Shown: in pieces, positions 1 through 7,831 of the stretch
Layout of the letters: each line of letters opens with the position of its first letter
How positions within the stretch are numbered: position 1 is the stretch's first letter
Assembly (NCBI GenBank): GCA_030646915.1
Contig: JAUSKT010000012.1
Coordinates: forward strand, 68,663-115,765
Source of the DNA: a bacterium
Lineage (GTDB): Bacteria > Patescibacteriota > Minisyncoccia > UBA6257 > 02-FULL-45-10c
Direction: 5' to 3'
Length of the DNA stretch: 47,103 bases
Position numbers and translations under genes: made by a program
The notes under the pieces: model-generated
Databases searched by the model: none
What the model was told of the DNA's origin: nothing
What the model saw: only the letters and a program-made list of their open reading frames with translations

Positions 1-408
1 TCTCAGGATGATTTAACAAAAAGATTGCATGATAAATTGATTAAAGAATGCGATGGCAAGCCGGACGATGGCAGCAATAAACTTCCTAGCTACGGAATGA
101 TTCTCGAAAAGGTAACTATCGGTCCGATTAAGCCAATCGGTTTAGCGGTGATAGAAGCTGCCGAACTTGAGGCAAAAGAAAAGCTTGAGAGAAGAGGAGA
201 ATTAGCCGAAACTGCAACAGAACTTGAAATTGCAAAAACTGTTTCTGTCGAACTTAATATATCTCGCGAGAAAGCATTTAAATTAATGAAGGAATATAAG
301 ATGATAAGCGCCGGTCACGGGCAAGTTTTGAAAGTAGATTTTGCTAATATTCCAGAAATTCTTAGTTTTGGAAAGCGTTTACTTGCTGGAATAGCAGGTG
401 GCGCGTAA
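1..408 (+). CDS. Hypothetical protein, 5' truncated by window edge
   Basis: The frame is open from the first base of the window, so the gene starts upstream and only its C-terminal part (about 136 residues) is here. A TTG at 25 is in frame but nothing marks it as the real start. The visible part has a charged, Glu/Lys/Ala-rich helical stretch following a VTIGPIKP motif and ends in a hydrophobic Gly-Ala tail. The motif and coiled-coil-like run resemble the C-terminal part of SPFH/band-7 proteins, but this is a weak impression. Its TAA overlaps the ATG of the next gene (TAATG), so the two are probably translationally coupled. Confidence 0.6.
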   Translation, partial: SQDDLTKRLHDKLIKECDGKPDDGSNKLPSYGMILEKVTIGPIKPIGLAVIEAAELEAKEKLERRGELAETATELEIAKTVSVELNISREKAFKLMKEYKMISAGHGQVLKVDFANIPEILSFGKRLLAGIAGGA

Positions 409-890
409 TGAATAAGAAATTTCCGAATGCATTAAAGTATGGATCAAAACTCGCGGCAACTGTATTAATTGTTGGCTTAGTTGTAGCTTTAACGAGCTTA
501 GCGTTTAGCCATTTTTTTACATCAATAAGTTCAGCTTCTAATCCTCAAAAATCGCCAGCCGATTCTTTGCCCAATACTTGCCAAGATTCTTTTGCTGTAA
601 ATCTTGATTTGGAAAATAGGTTTGTCCAGCAAAAAGTCCATAAGCATTGCTTATCCAAGGCGGTGTTTCTGCCCGACTTGCCGTTGGACAGAATAGGTAT
701 TGATGCTCCGCCAGGAGAAATCAATATTTGCCTGTGGTATAACAACCGCTGCGTTGATTGGATACGCTCTAAAGATGGCGATAATATCGGAAAAACTAAG
801 AAAGAAATTCCGGTTTACAGCGCTCTCCGTTTTATGGGCGATGAAGGAGTTGTGAAAATCCATATTCTAGAAAGAGTCCAAAAGAAATAA
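408..890 (+). CDS. Hypothetical single-pass membrane protein
   Basis: 160 residues. The start ATG overlaps the stop of the upstream gene, so the two are an operon pair. Residues about 15-40 form one hydrophobic segment preceded by basic residues, giving an N-in membrane anchor or uncleaved signal. The remaining 120 residues would be extracellular and contain four or more cysteines (motifs NTCQDSF, KHCLSK, CLWYNNRC), which could form disulphides. No family is recognised. The gene is followed directly by a strong hairpin terminator. Confidence 0.6.
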   Translation: MNKKFPNALKYGSKLAATVLIVGLVVALTSLAFSHFFTSISSASNPQKSPADSLPNTCQDSFAVNLDLENRFVQQKVHKHCLSKAVFLPDLPLDRIGIDAPPGEINICLWYNNRCVDWIRSKDGDNIGKTKKEIPVYSALRFMGDEGVVKIHILERVQKK

Positions 891-905
891 TCGTTAAAAT
901 CAAAA

Positions 906-933
906 CCCGCCAGGTTTAACTGGCGGGTTTTTT
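906..933. terminator. Bidirectional intrinsic terminator
   Basis: An 8-bp perfect stem CCCGCCAG/CTGGCGGG with a 6-nt loop is followed by six T on the plus strand and preceded by AAAA. It therefore also serves the convergent minus-strand gene ending at 953. Confidence 0.9.
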
Positions 934-952
934 CTTTGCCTAAATTTATTTT

Positions 953-1297
953 TTATCTCAAAATGCTTTCCACGATAAATCTTACACTGCCAGCAAGTAA
1001 AGCAACTGCAATGGCAATAACCGAATAAATTAATTGGTCTTTTGCCTTAGTCAGTCTTTCTGGATCGCCAGCCGCGCCTAAGTATAAGTAGGCTGCATAG
1101 AAAAGAAAGAGAATTGCCGCTACAAAGAATAAACCGGTTACCCAGTTTACTAAAGTAACAAGAATTCTACTTACATCATCAAGAGATCGAACTCCGGTGA
1201 CGGGAACATTTGGAGAAGGAATAACTCCCTGTGCAAATCCTAAAGAAGGAAGAGCCAGTAATGTTGCAGAAATGACTTTTTTAGTTAAATTTTTCAT
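953..1297 (-). CDS. Pilin-like small membrane protein (TrbC/VirB2-like), copy 1
   Basis: 114 residues with a cleavable-looking signal peptide (hydrophobic stretch ending SLGFAQG) and two transmembrane segments separated by a short polar loop GAAGDPERLTKAKDQ. This layout, with a Gly-Asp/Glu-x-x-Lys loop and a second helix starting at an Ile/Tyr-Ser/Ala-Val pattern, is that of VirB2/TrbC-type pilin subunits, which are common in Patescibacteria. It is the last of three related genes in a row reading leftwards (1984-2382, 1383-1979, 953-1297). A role in a type IV secretion-like or surface apparatus is inferred from family architecture; no VirB4 ATPase is visible in this window. Confidence 0.7.
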   Translation of the reverse strand: MKNLTKKVISATLLALPSLGFAQGVIPSPNVPVTGVRSLDDVSRILVTLVNWVTGLFFVAAILFLFYAAYLYLGAAGDPERLTKAKDQLIYSVIAIAVALLAGSVRFIVESILR

Positions 1298-1382
1298 TAT
1301 TTATATAATTAAGTAATTACGTATTTTACTCAATTTTTATTTATACAATCTCGACCTTTCGAAATTTATAATAACATTTTTT

Positions 1383-1979
1383 TTACCGCGCGCCAAGAAG
1401 GTTTTCTATAATTTTTATTATTCCAGTCGAAAGAAGCAATAATGCATATCCGATAACCGCGTAAGTAATTGTATGCCTGCCCTTTGTAACCTTATCCGGC
1501 TCTCCGCCCGCGGTAAGGAATTGGAAAGCGCCAATGATAATCATCAAAGTTAAAATCGGCGCGCCGATTACCAAAAGCCAATTAACAATCCGGCTGATTA
1601 ATTGCGTGAATGTTGTTGTCGTGCCGAGCGGATTTGGGATTCTGATAGTTTGTTGACCGCCAGATCCTGGAGGATTAATCGGTAAGGTAATTCGGCTTCC
1701 TCCGCCAGGCCCAGATGGTGGGCAGACTTGAGGCACTTGAACTTTAGTTCCGTCCGGACAAGTTATTATCACGGGTCCAGGGCTGGTAAGGGCTGATCCT
1801 CCATCAACTGGAGAGCCGGTATTATCTGGAGTTCCTATAAGGCCAGGAGTGCCCCCTGGAAGATGCGGTAATGAATCTTGAGCAAAGGTAATTGGCAAAA
1901 AAGTTAAAAACGTAAAGTTTAAAATTAAAAAAGCAATAAAAAATATGTTGTTAGTTGTTAATTGTTGTTTGTTAATCAT
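1383..1979 (-). CDS. Pilin-like membrane protein with Pro/Gly-rich linker, copy 2
   Basis: 198 residues. An N-terminal hydrophobic segment (about residues 12-33, ending TFAQD) looks like a signal peptide. It is followed by a low-complexity Pro/Gly/Ser/Thr linker of about 90 residues, then two transmembrane helices around the loop LTAGGEPDKVTKGRHT. The C-terminal two-helix unit matches copies 1 and 3 in this cluster, while the linker is unique to this copy. It could place the pilin-like domain away from an N-terminal tail or be a surface-exposed spacer. It is separated from the upstream copy by only 4 nt, so the two are co-transcribed. Confidence 0.7.
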   Translation of the reverse strand: MINKQQLTTNNIFFIAFLILNFTFLTFLPITFAQDSLPHLPGGTPGLIGTPDNTGSPVDGGSALTSPGPVIITCPDGTKVQVPQVCPPSGPGGGSRITLPINPPGSGGQQTIRIPNPLGTTTTFTQLISRIVNWLLVIGAPILTLMIIIGAFQFLTAGGEPDKVTKGRHTITYAVIGYALLLLSTGIIKIIENLLGAR

Positions 1980-1983
1980 TGTA

Positions 1984-2382
1984 TTAAAAAGTGCATTGAA
2001 TTTGATCCCATGGAAGTTTTGACGGGGATCCGGTTAAAATTTGAAGCGCCGTTCCTATGATGAGCCATGCAGAAATGGCGATTACTACGCCGGTTACAGC
2101 GATGGTCATAGTTTGCTTCCCGGTTTTTACTTTTTCTTCAGAATCTCCTGCTGTCATTATAACAAAAGCGCCCCAGGCAATAAATAAGGCCGCCGCCGCA
2201 AATCCGATTTCCAAGGAGAAAGTAATTAGATTTTTACCAAGCTGAAGAACGTGGCAAAGATTGCAGGTGTCTGCCGCGCCTCTTTCCCCGACGGGATTGC
2301 ATTGAGGAAGAAGGGCAGCGGAAGCTACATTAGTAATTAGTAAGTAGTAAGTAGAAAGTAGAAAGGCAGTGATTCTTTTCAT
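1984..2382 (-). CDS. Pilin-like small membrane protein, copy 3
   Basis: 132 residues: signal peptide (LLSTYYLLITNVASA), a short Cys-containing extracellular region (QCNPVGER, DTCNLCHVL), then two transmembrane helices around the loop MTAGDSEEKVKTGKQT. The GD/GE-x-x-K-V loop is shared with the two downstream paralogues. A CxxC-like pair (CNLC) and a C-terminal QCTF add possible disulphide cysteines that the other copies lack. This is the first of the three genes in transcription order, behind the solute-binding protein gene. Function is assigned only as VirB2/TrbC-like by topology. Confidence 0.65.
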   Translation of the reverse strand: MKRITAFLLSTYYLLITNVASAALLPQCNPVGERGAADTCNLCHVLQLGKNLITFSLEIGFAAAALFIAWGAFVIMTAGDSEEKVKTGKQTMTIAVTGVVIAISAWLIIGTALQILTGSPSKLPWDQIQCTF

Positions 2383-2384
2383 AA

Positions 2385-2471
2385 TTTTATTCTATAATTT
2401 CTAATTCCAAATATCCAATTTCTAATTTAGGAATTTCATTAGAAATTAGTAATTAGGAATTGGGAATTTTA
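2385..2471. repeat. AT-rich near-palindromic repeat tract
   Basis: The gap between the solute-binding protein gene and the first pilin-like gene consists of variants of AATTTCTAATT and AATTAGGAATTGGG arranged as direct and inverted copies. A similar tract occurs in frame inside valS near 40870-40905. Confidence 0.6.
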
Positions 2472-3782
2472 TCAGCGTCTTGCCCTCATCAATTCCGTGA
2501 CTTGCCGTTCAGCTTGGCTGATGGCCGCCGCCGCATCAAGATTTCCATTAATTACAGATTGGATCATTTCGGAAAAAATTACTGATATGGATTTTTTATC
2601 AATCTGAGGCCAAGATCTGGCAGTAAGCGCTTGCTTTGCAAAAACTCCAAGCTCCGGATGATCGGAATATTTTTGGATTAATGTTCTAAGGGCGGGAGGA
2701 CGATTGGAAACTTTCAAATAATTTTCCGCGGAAGTATCATTGGCAGTCAGGTATAAAATTAAATCCCACGCCCAATCAGGACTTTTACTGTTATTTGTTG
2801 CTGAAAGCCCCCAATAATCCGCGTAATTTACCGCTTTTTCTCCGGATTTTGGCTGTGGCATTTGAGAGACTTTAAAATTTAAAAATGGATTTTTATTTTT
2901 AATAGCAGTTTTACTAGAAGCATAATTAAAAATCATTGCCGAATCGCCGCTAGAAAAAGCGTCTAAGGAATATTTAAAATTATCATTCCAGGTGTAGTAA
3001 GTATTATCAGCCTTTGTGAATTTTGAATAAAAATTCATCGCATCCAGCCCTGGAAGCAGGCCGGCTACATTTTGTCCGAAGGTGGCGGAGCTAAATTCAG
3101 AGTCAGTCATTTTAGTTCCCGCTTGCAGCATTAAAAGCATTAAAAGATCCGATGCCTTATCTATGCTTTTTTCAGATCCGCCGATTGCGGCCGCAGCTTT
3201 GGTAATTTTACTGGAAGCGTCCTTTTGCCTTAGTTTTGGAATTAGATTTTGAAAATCAAGCCAATCTTTAGGCGCGACTGCGACTCCATTCCGGTCAAAA
3301 ATATCTTGATTATAGAAAAGCGCGAGCGTGTCTATATATAATGGAAGGGCGTAAATTTTGCCGTCCGGAGCAAAATCCTGCTCAATGACTGTAGGAAAAA
3401 CTTCCTGCAAAGTTTTTAATTTCATTTGAAGATCGCTTACCGGAACTAATTTATTGAAATGTTTCGGCAACCAGGAGTTGTGGAACATCATAATATCAGG
3501 GCCTTTTCCGGAGGCGAGCGCATTGATTAAATCCCCTTCGTAGTTATCAGCATCTAATTCTTCATAATTAACTTGGACATTTGGGCGCAGAGTTTGATAG
3601 CCGACCAGATTTTCCTGGAAGAATGCCCGGTCTTCAATTCCCCAGACTGTCAGGGTGATTTCGGGGGGTTTTTCAAAAGAATTTCTTAAGCCCGGAATTA
3701 TGCCGGTTACCAAAAGAATTATAAAAAGCAAAACTGCTCCAACTGAGCCGAGAATTATAAGCTGCGAACGAGTAAAGTTCAT
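2472..3782 (-). CDS. Extracellular solute-binding protein, family 1 (sugar ABC type)
   Basis: 436 residues. One N-terminal transmembrane segment (residues about 8-28) anchors it; there is no lipobox Cys. The mature part has the family-1 substrate-binding signature: ITLTVWGIEDRAFF at the start of the first lobe, GKGPDIMMFHNSWLP, an LPLYIDTLALFYNQDIF strand-helix, and YWGLSATNNSKSPDWAWDL in the hinge region. Length is typical. Proteins of this family bind sugars or oligomers for ABC importers, but no permease or ATPase gene lies nearby. It may act as a free surface binding protein or work with a transporter encoded elsewhere. It is transcribed with gyrA upstream and the pilin-like genes downstream. 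Confidence 0.85.
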   Translation of the reverse strand: MNFTRSQLIILGSVGAVLLFIILLVTGIIPGLRNSFEKPPEITLTVWGIEDRAFFQENLVGYQTLRPNVQVNYEELDADNYEGDLINALASGKGPDIMMFHNSWLPKHFNKLVPVSDLQMKLKTLQEVFPTVIEQDFAPDGKIYALPLYIDTLALFYNQDIFDRNGVAVAPKDWLDFQNLIPKLRQKDASSKITKAAAAIGGSEKSIDKASDLLMLLMLQAGTKMTDSEFSSATFGQNVAGLLPGLDAMNFYSKFTKADNTYYTWNDNFKYSLDAFSSGDSAMIFNYASSKTAIKNKNPFLNFKVSQMPQPKSGEKAVNYADYWGLSATNNSKSPDWAWDLILYLTANDTSAENYLKVSNRPPALRTLIQKYSDHPELGVFAKQALTARSWPQIDKKSISVIFSEMIQSVINGNLDAAAAISQAERQVTELMRARR

Positions 3783-3814
3783 AATTACATTATATATTAT
3801 CCAATTCAGCGAGA

Positions 3815-3972
3815 CTAATTCTTAAGCCAACATTGCGGAGGCTTTATTACAAATAAATGAGCGAATAGGAAATTTATCGGGATACCCAGGAAGAATAACT
3901 AGGGTGATAAATTTCCATCTATGAACGAATATTATTTGTTAAAGCCGGAGCAGCGGTTGGCAAGAGAATTAG
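3815..3972. repeat. Long imperfect palindrome between gyrA and the solute-binding gene
   Basis: About 158 bp fold back on themselves. The outer arms are CTAATTCTTAAGCCAAC and GTTGGCAAGAGAATTAG, with inner arm pairs GGCTTTATTACAAATAA/TTATTTGTTAAAGCC and GGAAATTTATC/GATAAATTTCC. It fills the gap after the gyrA stop codon and could act as a transcript-stabilising or terminating hairpin, or be a palindromic insertion like others in the window. Confidence 0.7.
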
Positions 3973-3983
3973 TTGAGCGTTAG

Positions 3984-6440
3984 TTATAAACAAACTACTC
4001 CAACCACTTTATCTCCAGAGCTTACATTCATAATCCGGACGCCTTGAGTTGCCCGGCCGCTTAGCCTGATACTTTCAATCGGAGTGCGGATGATTTGTCC
4101 TTTAGCAGAAAGTGCTAAGATTTCTTTTTCCTCATTAACCATCGGAGAGGCAATGACTTGTCCGGTTTTCGTAGTGACTTTAGAAGTTTTGATTCCAGAT
4201 CCGCCTCGCCCTTGGACTTTATATTCGGAAAGCGGAGTCCGTTTACCAAAACCGTTTGCCATAACAGTCAATAATTGCCCCTTTTCATTTTCCTTAGTGA
4301 CAATATTAAGCGCTACGACAGAATCTCCTTTTCTAAGCCGGATTCCGCGGACGCCCGAAGTAGCCCGGCCCATTGAACGGAGCTGGGATTCTTTAAATCG
4401 GATTGCCTGGCCTTGTGCAGTGGCTAGAGTTACCTGATCGTTTCCGGAAGAAAGCCTTACCCACTGGAGCGAGTCACCTTTTTTTAATTTGATTGCGATA
4501 ATTCCGTTCCGGCGGACATTGGAAAAATCTTGAAGAGGAGTTTTTTTAATCAGGCCATTATGAGTGACTATCACCAGGAATCCAGGAATTGATTTTTTCT
4601 CGGCAGGATAAGTAATAATAGCGCTTATTTTTTCTTCAAGCGGAATTTCTAAGAAATTATGAATTGCTTTTCCTTTGGCAATCCGGGTCGCTTCAGGAAT
4701 TTCAAAAACTTTTGTTTGGAAAACCCGTCCGCGCTCGGTAAAAAATAAAATATTGTCATGAGTGTTGGAGGTCATGAAGTGGCTTAAGAAATCTTCTTCC
4801 GCGACATCGGATCCGATCAATCCTTTGCCGCCGCGTTTTTGCGAACGGAAACTGGAAGGCGGAACGCGCTTAATATATCCGCCCTGGGACATAGTGATTA
4901 TAGTTTCTTCTTTTGGAATTAAATCTTCCTCGTTAAATTCTTTAAGTCCGCCAATAACCACCTTTGTTTTTCTTTTATCGCCGTACTTTTCTTTTATTTC
5001 TTGCATTTCGTCTTTTACAACCTTAAGAATTTTAGCTGGGCTTTTTAAAAGAATATTTAATTCATCAATTATTTTTTTCTTTTCTTTCAGTTCTTCCTCG
5101 ATTTTTTCTCTTTCCAGCGCAGCGAGAGTCTGAAGCCGCATTTCCAAAATCGCTGTTGTCTGAAGATCGCTGAATTTAAATTTACTGACTAAATTTCTAT
5201 GCGCCTCTTCTTTGTCTTTGGATTTTTTAATAGTGGTAATAACGGCGTCAATATTTCCAAGAGCCTTATGAAGTCCCATTAAAATATGGGCGCGCTCCTC
5301 GGCTTTTTTAAGATCAAATTCTGCCCGGCGCCTGACTATTTCTTTTCTGTGTTCAATATAAGCAAGAAGAATATCTTTTACCGACATTACTTCAGGCTGT
5401 AAGCCATTTTTAGTCAGCGCAATCATATTCAAGTTGAAATTCTTTTGCAGGTCAGTGAATTGGAAAAGTTGGTTTAAAACTTTTTGCGGAGCCGAGTCAT
5501 TTTTCAATTCAATAATAATCCGGAGGCCGTCTTTATCAGATTCGTCCCGGACATCCCTAATCCCTTGCACTCTTTTTTCTGTAACCAGTTCGGCAATTTT
5601 AATAATCAATTCTGATTTGTTTACTTGGTAAGGAATTTCAGTGATCTCAATATTATATTGGCCTTTTTTCTGTTCTACTACCTCGGTTAACGCGCGGGTA
5701 GTGATAGCTCCATGCCCTGAGGCGTAGGCTTCACGGATGGCTTTTTGGTCATAAATAATTCCGCCGGTTGGAAAATCCGGGCCTTGGATAAATTCCATTA
5801 AATCAATAGCAGTAGCTTTTGGGCTGTCTATTAAATGGGAAGCGGCATCCACTAATTCTGATAAATTATTTGGAGGAATATTAGTTGCCATTCCTACGGC
5901 AATGCCGACAGTTCCGTTTAAAAGCAAATTCGGGAATTTTGCCGGCAAAACTTTCGGTTCTTGGCGGCTGCTATCATAATTTGGATTCCAATCAACAGTC
6001 TCTTTTTCTATATCTAATAGAAGCTCCTCAGACATTTTAGATAATCTGGCTTCTGTATAACGATAAGCGGCAGCCGAATCGCCATCAATACTTCCAAAAT
6101 TGCCTTGCCCTTCTACTAATGGATAACGGAGAGAAAAATCTTGCGCCATGCGGACCATAGCTTCATATACTGAAGAATCGCCATGGGGATGGTATTTGCC
6201 AAGCACTTCACCCACAATATTCGCGGATTTTTTAAATTTCGCTGAATGAGTAAGCCCGCTATCCCACATTGCCCAAAGAATCCTTCTTTGTACTGGCTTT
6301 AATCCATCCCGGACATCCGGAAGGGCGCGGGAAACAATGACAGACATCGCGTAATCCAAATATGACTCCTGCAATTCATCGGTGATTTCCCTGTCTTCTA
6401 TTCCGCTATGTAATTTTGGTTTTTCTTTTTCTTCTTTCAT
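3984..6440 (-). CDS. gyrA: DNA gyrase subunit A
   Basis: 818 residues, full length. GyrA cuts and rejoins DNA to introduce negative supercoils together with GyrB. The N-terminal domain has the winged-helix region around residues 31-50 ([20 protein letters not shown]), the quinolone-pocket motif [10 protein letters not shown] (84-93, Ser89 equivalent to E. coli Ser83), and the active-site tyrosine in YRYTEAR (Tyr128). The C-terminal beta-pinwheel carries the GyrA box as QKRGGKG, which separates it from ParC. The start ATG is directly abutted by a palindromic element; no Shine-Dalgarno precedes it, and a second ATGAAA lies on the far side of that element. Confidence 0.97.
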   Translation of the reverse strand: MKEEKEKPKLHSGIEDREITDELQESYLDYAMSVIVSRALPDVRDGLKPVQRRILWAMWDSGLTHSAKFKKSANIVGEVLGKYHPHGDSSVYEAMVRMAQDFSLRYPLVEGQGNFGSIDGDSAAAYRYTEARLSKMSEELLLDIEKETVDWNPNYDSSRQEPKVLPAKFPNLLLNGTVGIAVGMATNIPPNNLSELVDAASHLIDSPKATAIDLMEFIQGPDFPTGGIIYDQKAIREAYASGHGAITTRALTEVVEQKKGQYNIEITEIPYQVNKSELIIKIAELVTEKRVQGIRDVRDESDKDGLRIIIELKNDSAPQKVLNQLFQFTDLQKNFNLNMIALTKNGLQPEVMSVKDILLAYIEHRKEIVRRRAEFDLKKAEERAHILMGLHKALGNIDAVITTIKKSKDKEEAHRNLVSKFKFSDLQTTAILEMRLQTLAALEREKIEEELKEKKKIIDELNILLKSPAKILKVVKDEMQEIKEKYGDKRKTKVVIGGLKEFNEEDLIPKEETIITMSQGGYIKRVPPSSFRSQKRGGKGLIGSDVAEEDFLSHFMTSNTHDNILFFTERGRVFQTKVFEIPEATRIAKGKAIHNFLEIPLEEKISAIITYPAEKKSIPGFLVIVTHNGLIKKTPLQDFSNVRRNGIIAIKLKKGDSLQWVRLSSGNDQVTLATAQGQAIRFKESQLRSMGRATSGVRGIRLRKGDSVVALNIVTKENEKGQLLTVMANGFGKRTPLSEYKVQGRGGSGIKTSKVTTKTGQVIASPMVNEEKEILALSAKGQIIRTPIESIRLSGRATQGVRIMNVSSGDKVVGVVCL

Positions 6441-6555
6441 CCCGTTAGAGGCAGGTCGCGGTCTATTTGACTTAGTCCCGCCTTGAATTTAATTAATGTT
6501 TTGAATAATAACCTTTTTATATATAATCCCGCTAGCGACCGCGGCCTCTAACGGG
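6441..6555 (-). repeat. CCCGTTAGA-family palindromic element, gyrA copy
   Basis: 115 bp with inverted ends CCCGTTAGAGG and CCTCTAACGGG, extended by GCGGTC/GCGACC pairing, and an AT-rich centre that includes TATATATAA. It abuts the gyrA ATG exactly. On the minus strand it is flanked by ATGAAAT before and ATGAAAG after, a likely 6-bp target duplication that includes the start codon. The frame opened by the upstream ATG here stops after four codons. Confidence 0.85.
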
Positions 6556-6566
6556 ATTTCATTCCG

Positions 6567-6935
6567 CTATGGGAGTTTTTTCGGTTTTACATCCTCTAAG
6601 CCGTTTACAATAAAATTAAAATTCGCTCCTTGGATGGTAACTGAATTTTTTTTGCTTAAAAAATCCTTAAGATAATCGGCTAATTTGCTTATATTCAATC
6701 CGCTTTCTTTGGATAATACTATGATGCCATTTTTAAAAATTGAAAAAACACCAGTATTATTTTGCAAATTAACATCTTCTTTTTGGAGGCTTTTGACAGT
6801 CAGGTTAATATAGAAGATCCATAATATTAAAACTATAAGCATTGAACTACCGCTTAAAACAAAAAGCCAGCGTTTTTTTGTGTCTTCGCCGCTTTGCTGG
6901 ATTTCCATAAAAAAATTTTGAATTTTTGGAATCAT
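6567..6935 (-). CDS. Hypothetical single-pass membrane protein
   Basis: 122 residues. A charged N-terminus is followed by one hydrophobic segment (about residues 23-45, FVLSGSSMLIVLILWIFY) and an extracellular or periplasmic remainder with no cysteines. It is preceded by the MBL-fold gene with a 3-nt gap and followed by gyrA. No family recognised. Confidence 0.6.
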   Translation of the reverse strand: MIPKIQNFFMEIQQSGEDTKKRWLFVLSGSSMLIVLILWIFYINLTVKSLQKEDVNLQNNTGVFSIFKNGIIVLSKESGLNISKLADYLKDFLSKKNSVTIQGANFNFIVNGLEDVKPKKLP

Positions 6936-6938
6936 ATT

Positions 6939-7556
6939 TTAAATTTTTAATACTACTAATTTTATCCCCTTTTGTTCCAAAACTTCTTTTTTCCTGATAG
7001 TTAATTTTTCCTCAACTTCCGGTTTTTGTCCCATTTCATCTGCCAGGGCCCTCCAATCAGAGCTGGCTCTTTTTAATCCGGGAGTTTTGAAAAAAGAAGC
7101 TACAACAATTTTGGGATTCAGCTGTTTGATTAATTTTGCAGCCTTCTCCTGATTAATAAATGGTTTTCCGCCAGCCGGAATAAATAAAATATTGACATCT
7201 TTTAAAGGTTCTTGGGCTTCGGCGGGCATTTCCTCGCTGAGATGCCCTAAAAATCCTAAGGTTAGATCTTCGGCGCCCACTTTATAAATAGTTTTAAAAA
7301 ATTTTTCCGATGACTCCCCTAAAATCGAAAATCCGCTAATTGTAACGCCTTGTATTTCATACTCTCCTCCTCCGCGGATTACCTTACCCCCCTCTTCGTC
7401 CTCTGTCATTGGCCAAGGAGTGAGGGTTTTTAAAATAATCTCAGTTTTTCCTCTTGGCGGTGTTAAGCCGATAGAAGATTCAAAGGGGTCGGTTATTAAA
7501 GTAATGCCCCCGGTTTGAATTTTGAAACAGCCTTCCCCGTACCAGTTGATAATCAT
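6939..7556 (-). CDS. MBL-fold metal-dependent hydrolase-like protein
   Basis: About 205 residues from the chosen ATG at 7556, which gives MIINWYGEGCFKIQTG, the usual first strand of UlaG-like metallo-beta-lactamase-fold proteins. A longer in-frame reading from a GTG at 7598 would add 14 residues encoded by a palindromic element, so the ATG is preferred. Visible elements are TLITDPFE (the Asp-containing second strand), a glycine-rich stretch GGGEYEIQGV, LGFLGHL, and DVNILFIPAGG. The canonical HxHxDH zinc motif is absent, so it may be a degenerate, non-hydrolytic member. Patescibacterial genomes often place such a gene next to gyrA. Confidence 0.75.
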   Translation of the reverse strand: MIINWYGEGCFKIQTGGITLITDPFESSIGLTPPRGKTEIILKTLTPWPMTEDEEGGKVIRGGGEYEIQGVTISGFSILGESSEKFFKTIYKVGAEDLTLGFLGHLSEEMPAEAQEPLKDVNILFIPAGGKPFINQEKAAKLIKQLNPKIVVASFFKTPGLKRASSDWRALADEMGQKPEVEEKLTIRKKEVLEQKGIKLVVLKI

Positions 7557-7557
7557 A

Positions 7558-7698
7558 CCAGGTAGTGAAACTGCGATGCTCTTCGCAGAATTTAACACGT
7601 GTTAATTAATTAAAACGACTTCTTTAAATACTAATATTGCATTGCCTAATAGCTTACTGCGAAGAGAGTTAAATTCTAGTCGCAGTTCTACTACCTGG
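7558..7698 (-). repeat. Palindromic element abutting the MBL gene start, pseudoknot-like
   Basis: 141 bp with ends CCAGGTAGTGAAACTGCGA and TCGCAGTTCTACTACCTGG. Inside, CTCTTCGCAG/CTGCGAAGAG and GAATTTAAC/GTTAAATTC pair in interleaved order, as in an H-type pseudoknot. TATG flanks both sides (CATA at 7554-7557 and 7699-7702), and the copy next to the gene is its start codon. The terminal sequence differs from the CCCGTTAGA family but the placement is the same. Confidence 0.75.
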
Positions 7699-7769
7699 CA
7701 TACTTAAAGATTTTAACAAATTTTATTTATAAATTCAATGCCTTTTATTTGTGTAGTTGCAAATCTTTT

Positions 7770-7823
7770 TATAATGCATTATTATTTTTATTAATGTTTC
7801 CAGTGGCTGATTATTAGCCGCTG
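7770..7823 (+). promoter_or_regulatory. Probable -10 box and leader hairpin of rpsA
   Basis: TATAAT at 7770-7775 has no strong -35 at the right distance (TTGTGT at 7749 is the best candidate). A hairpin CAGTGGCT/AGCCGCTG (7801-7823) sits 8 nt before the rpsA ATG, and no Shine-Dalgarno is visible between them. Autoregulation of S1 through this hairpin is possible but only inferred. Confidence 0.45.
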
Positions 7824-7831
7824 ACAATATA

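Noticed and set aside
953-2382. Complete type IV secretion system
   Set aside because: Only pilin-like subunits are present; no ATPase, channel or coupling protein occurs in the window.
7557-7598. Longer MBL protein starting at the GTG at 7598
   Set aside because: The extra residues come from the palindromic element, and the family N-terminus MIINWYGEG starts at 7556.
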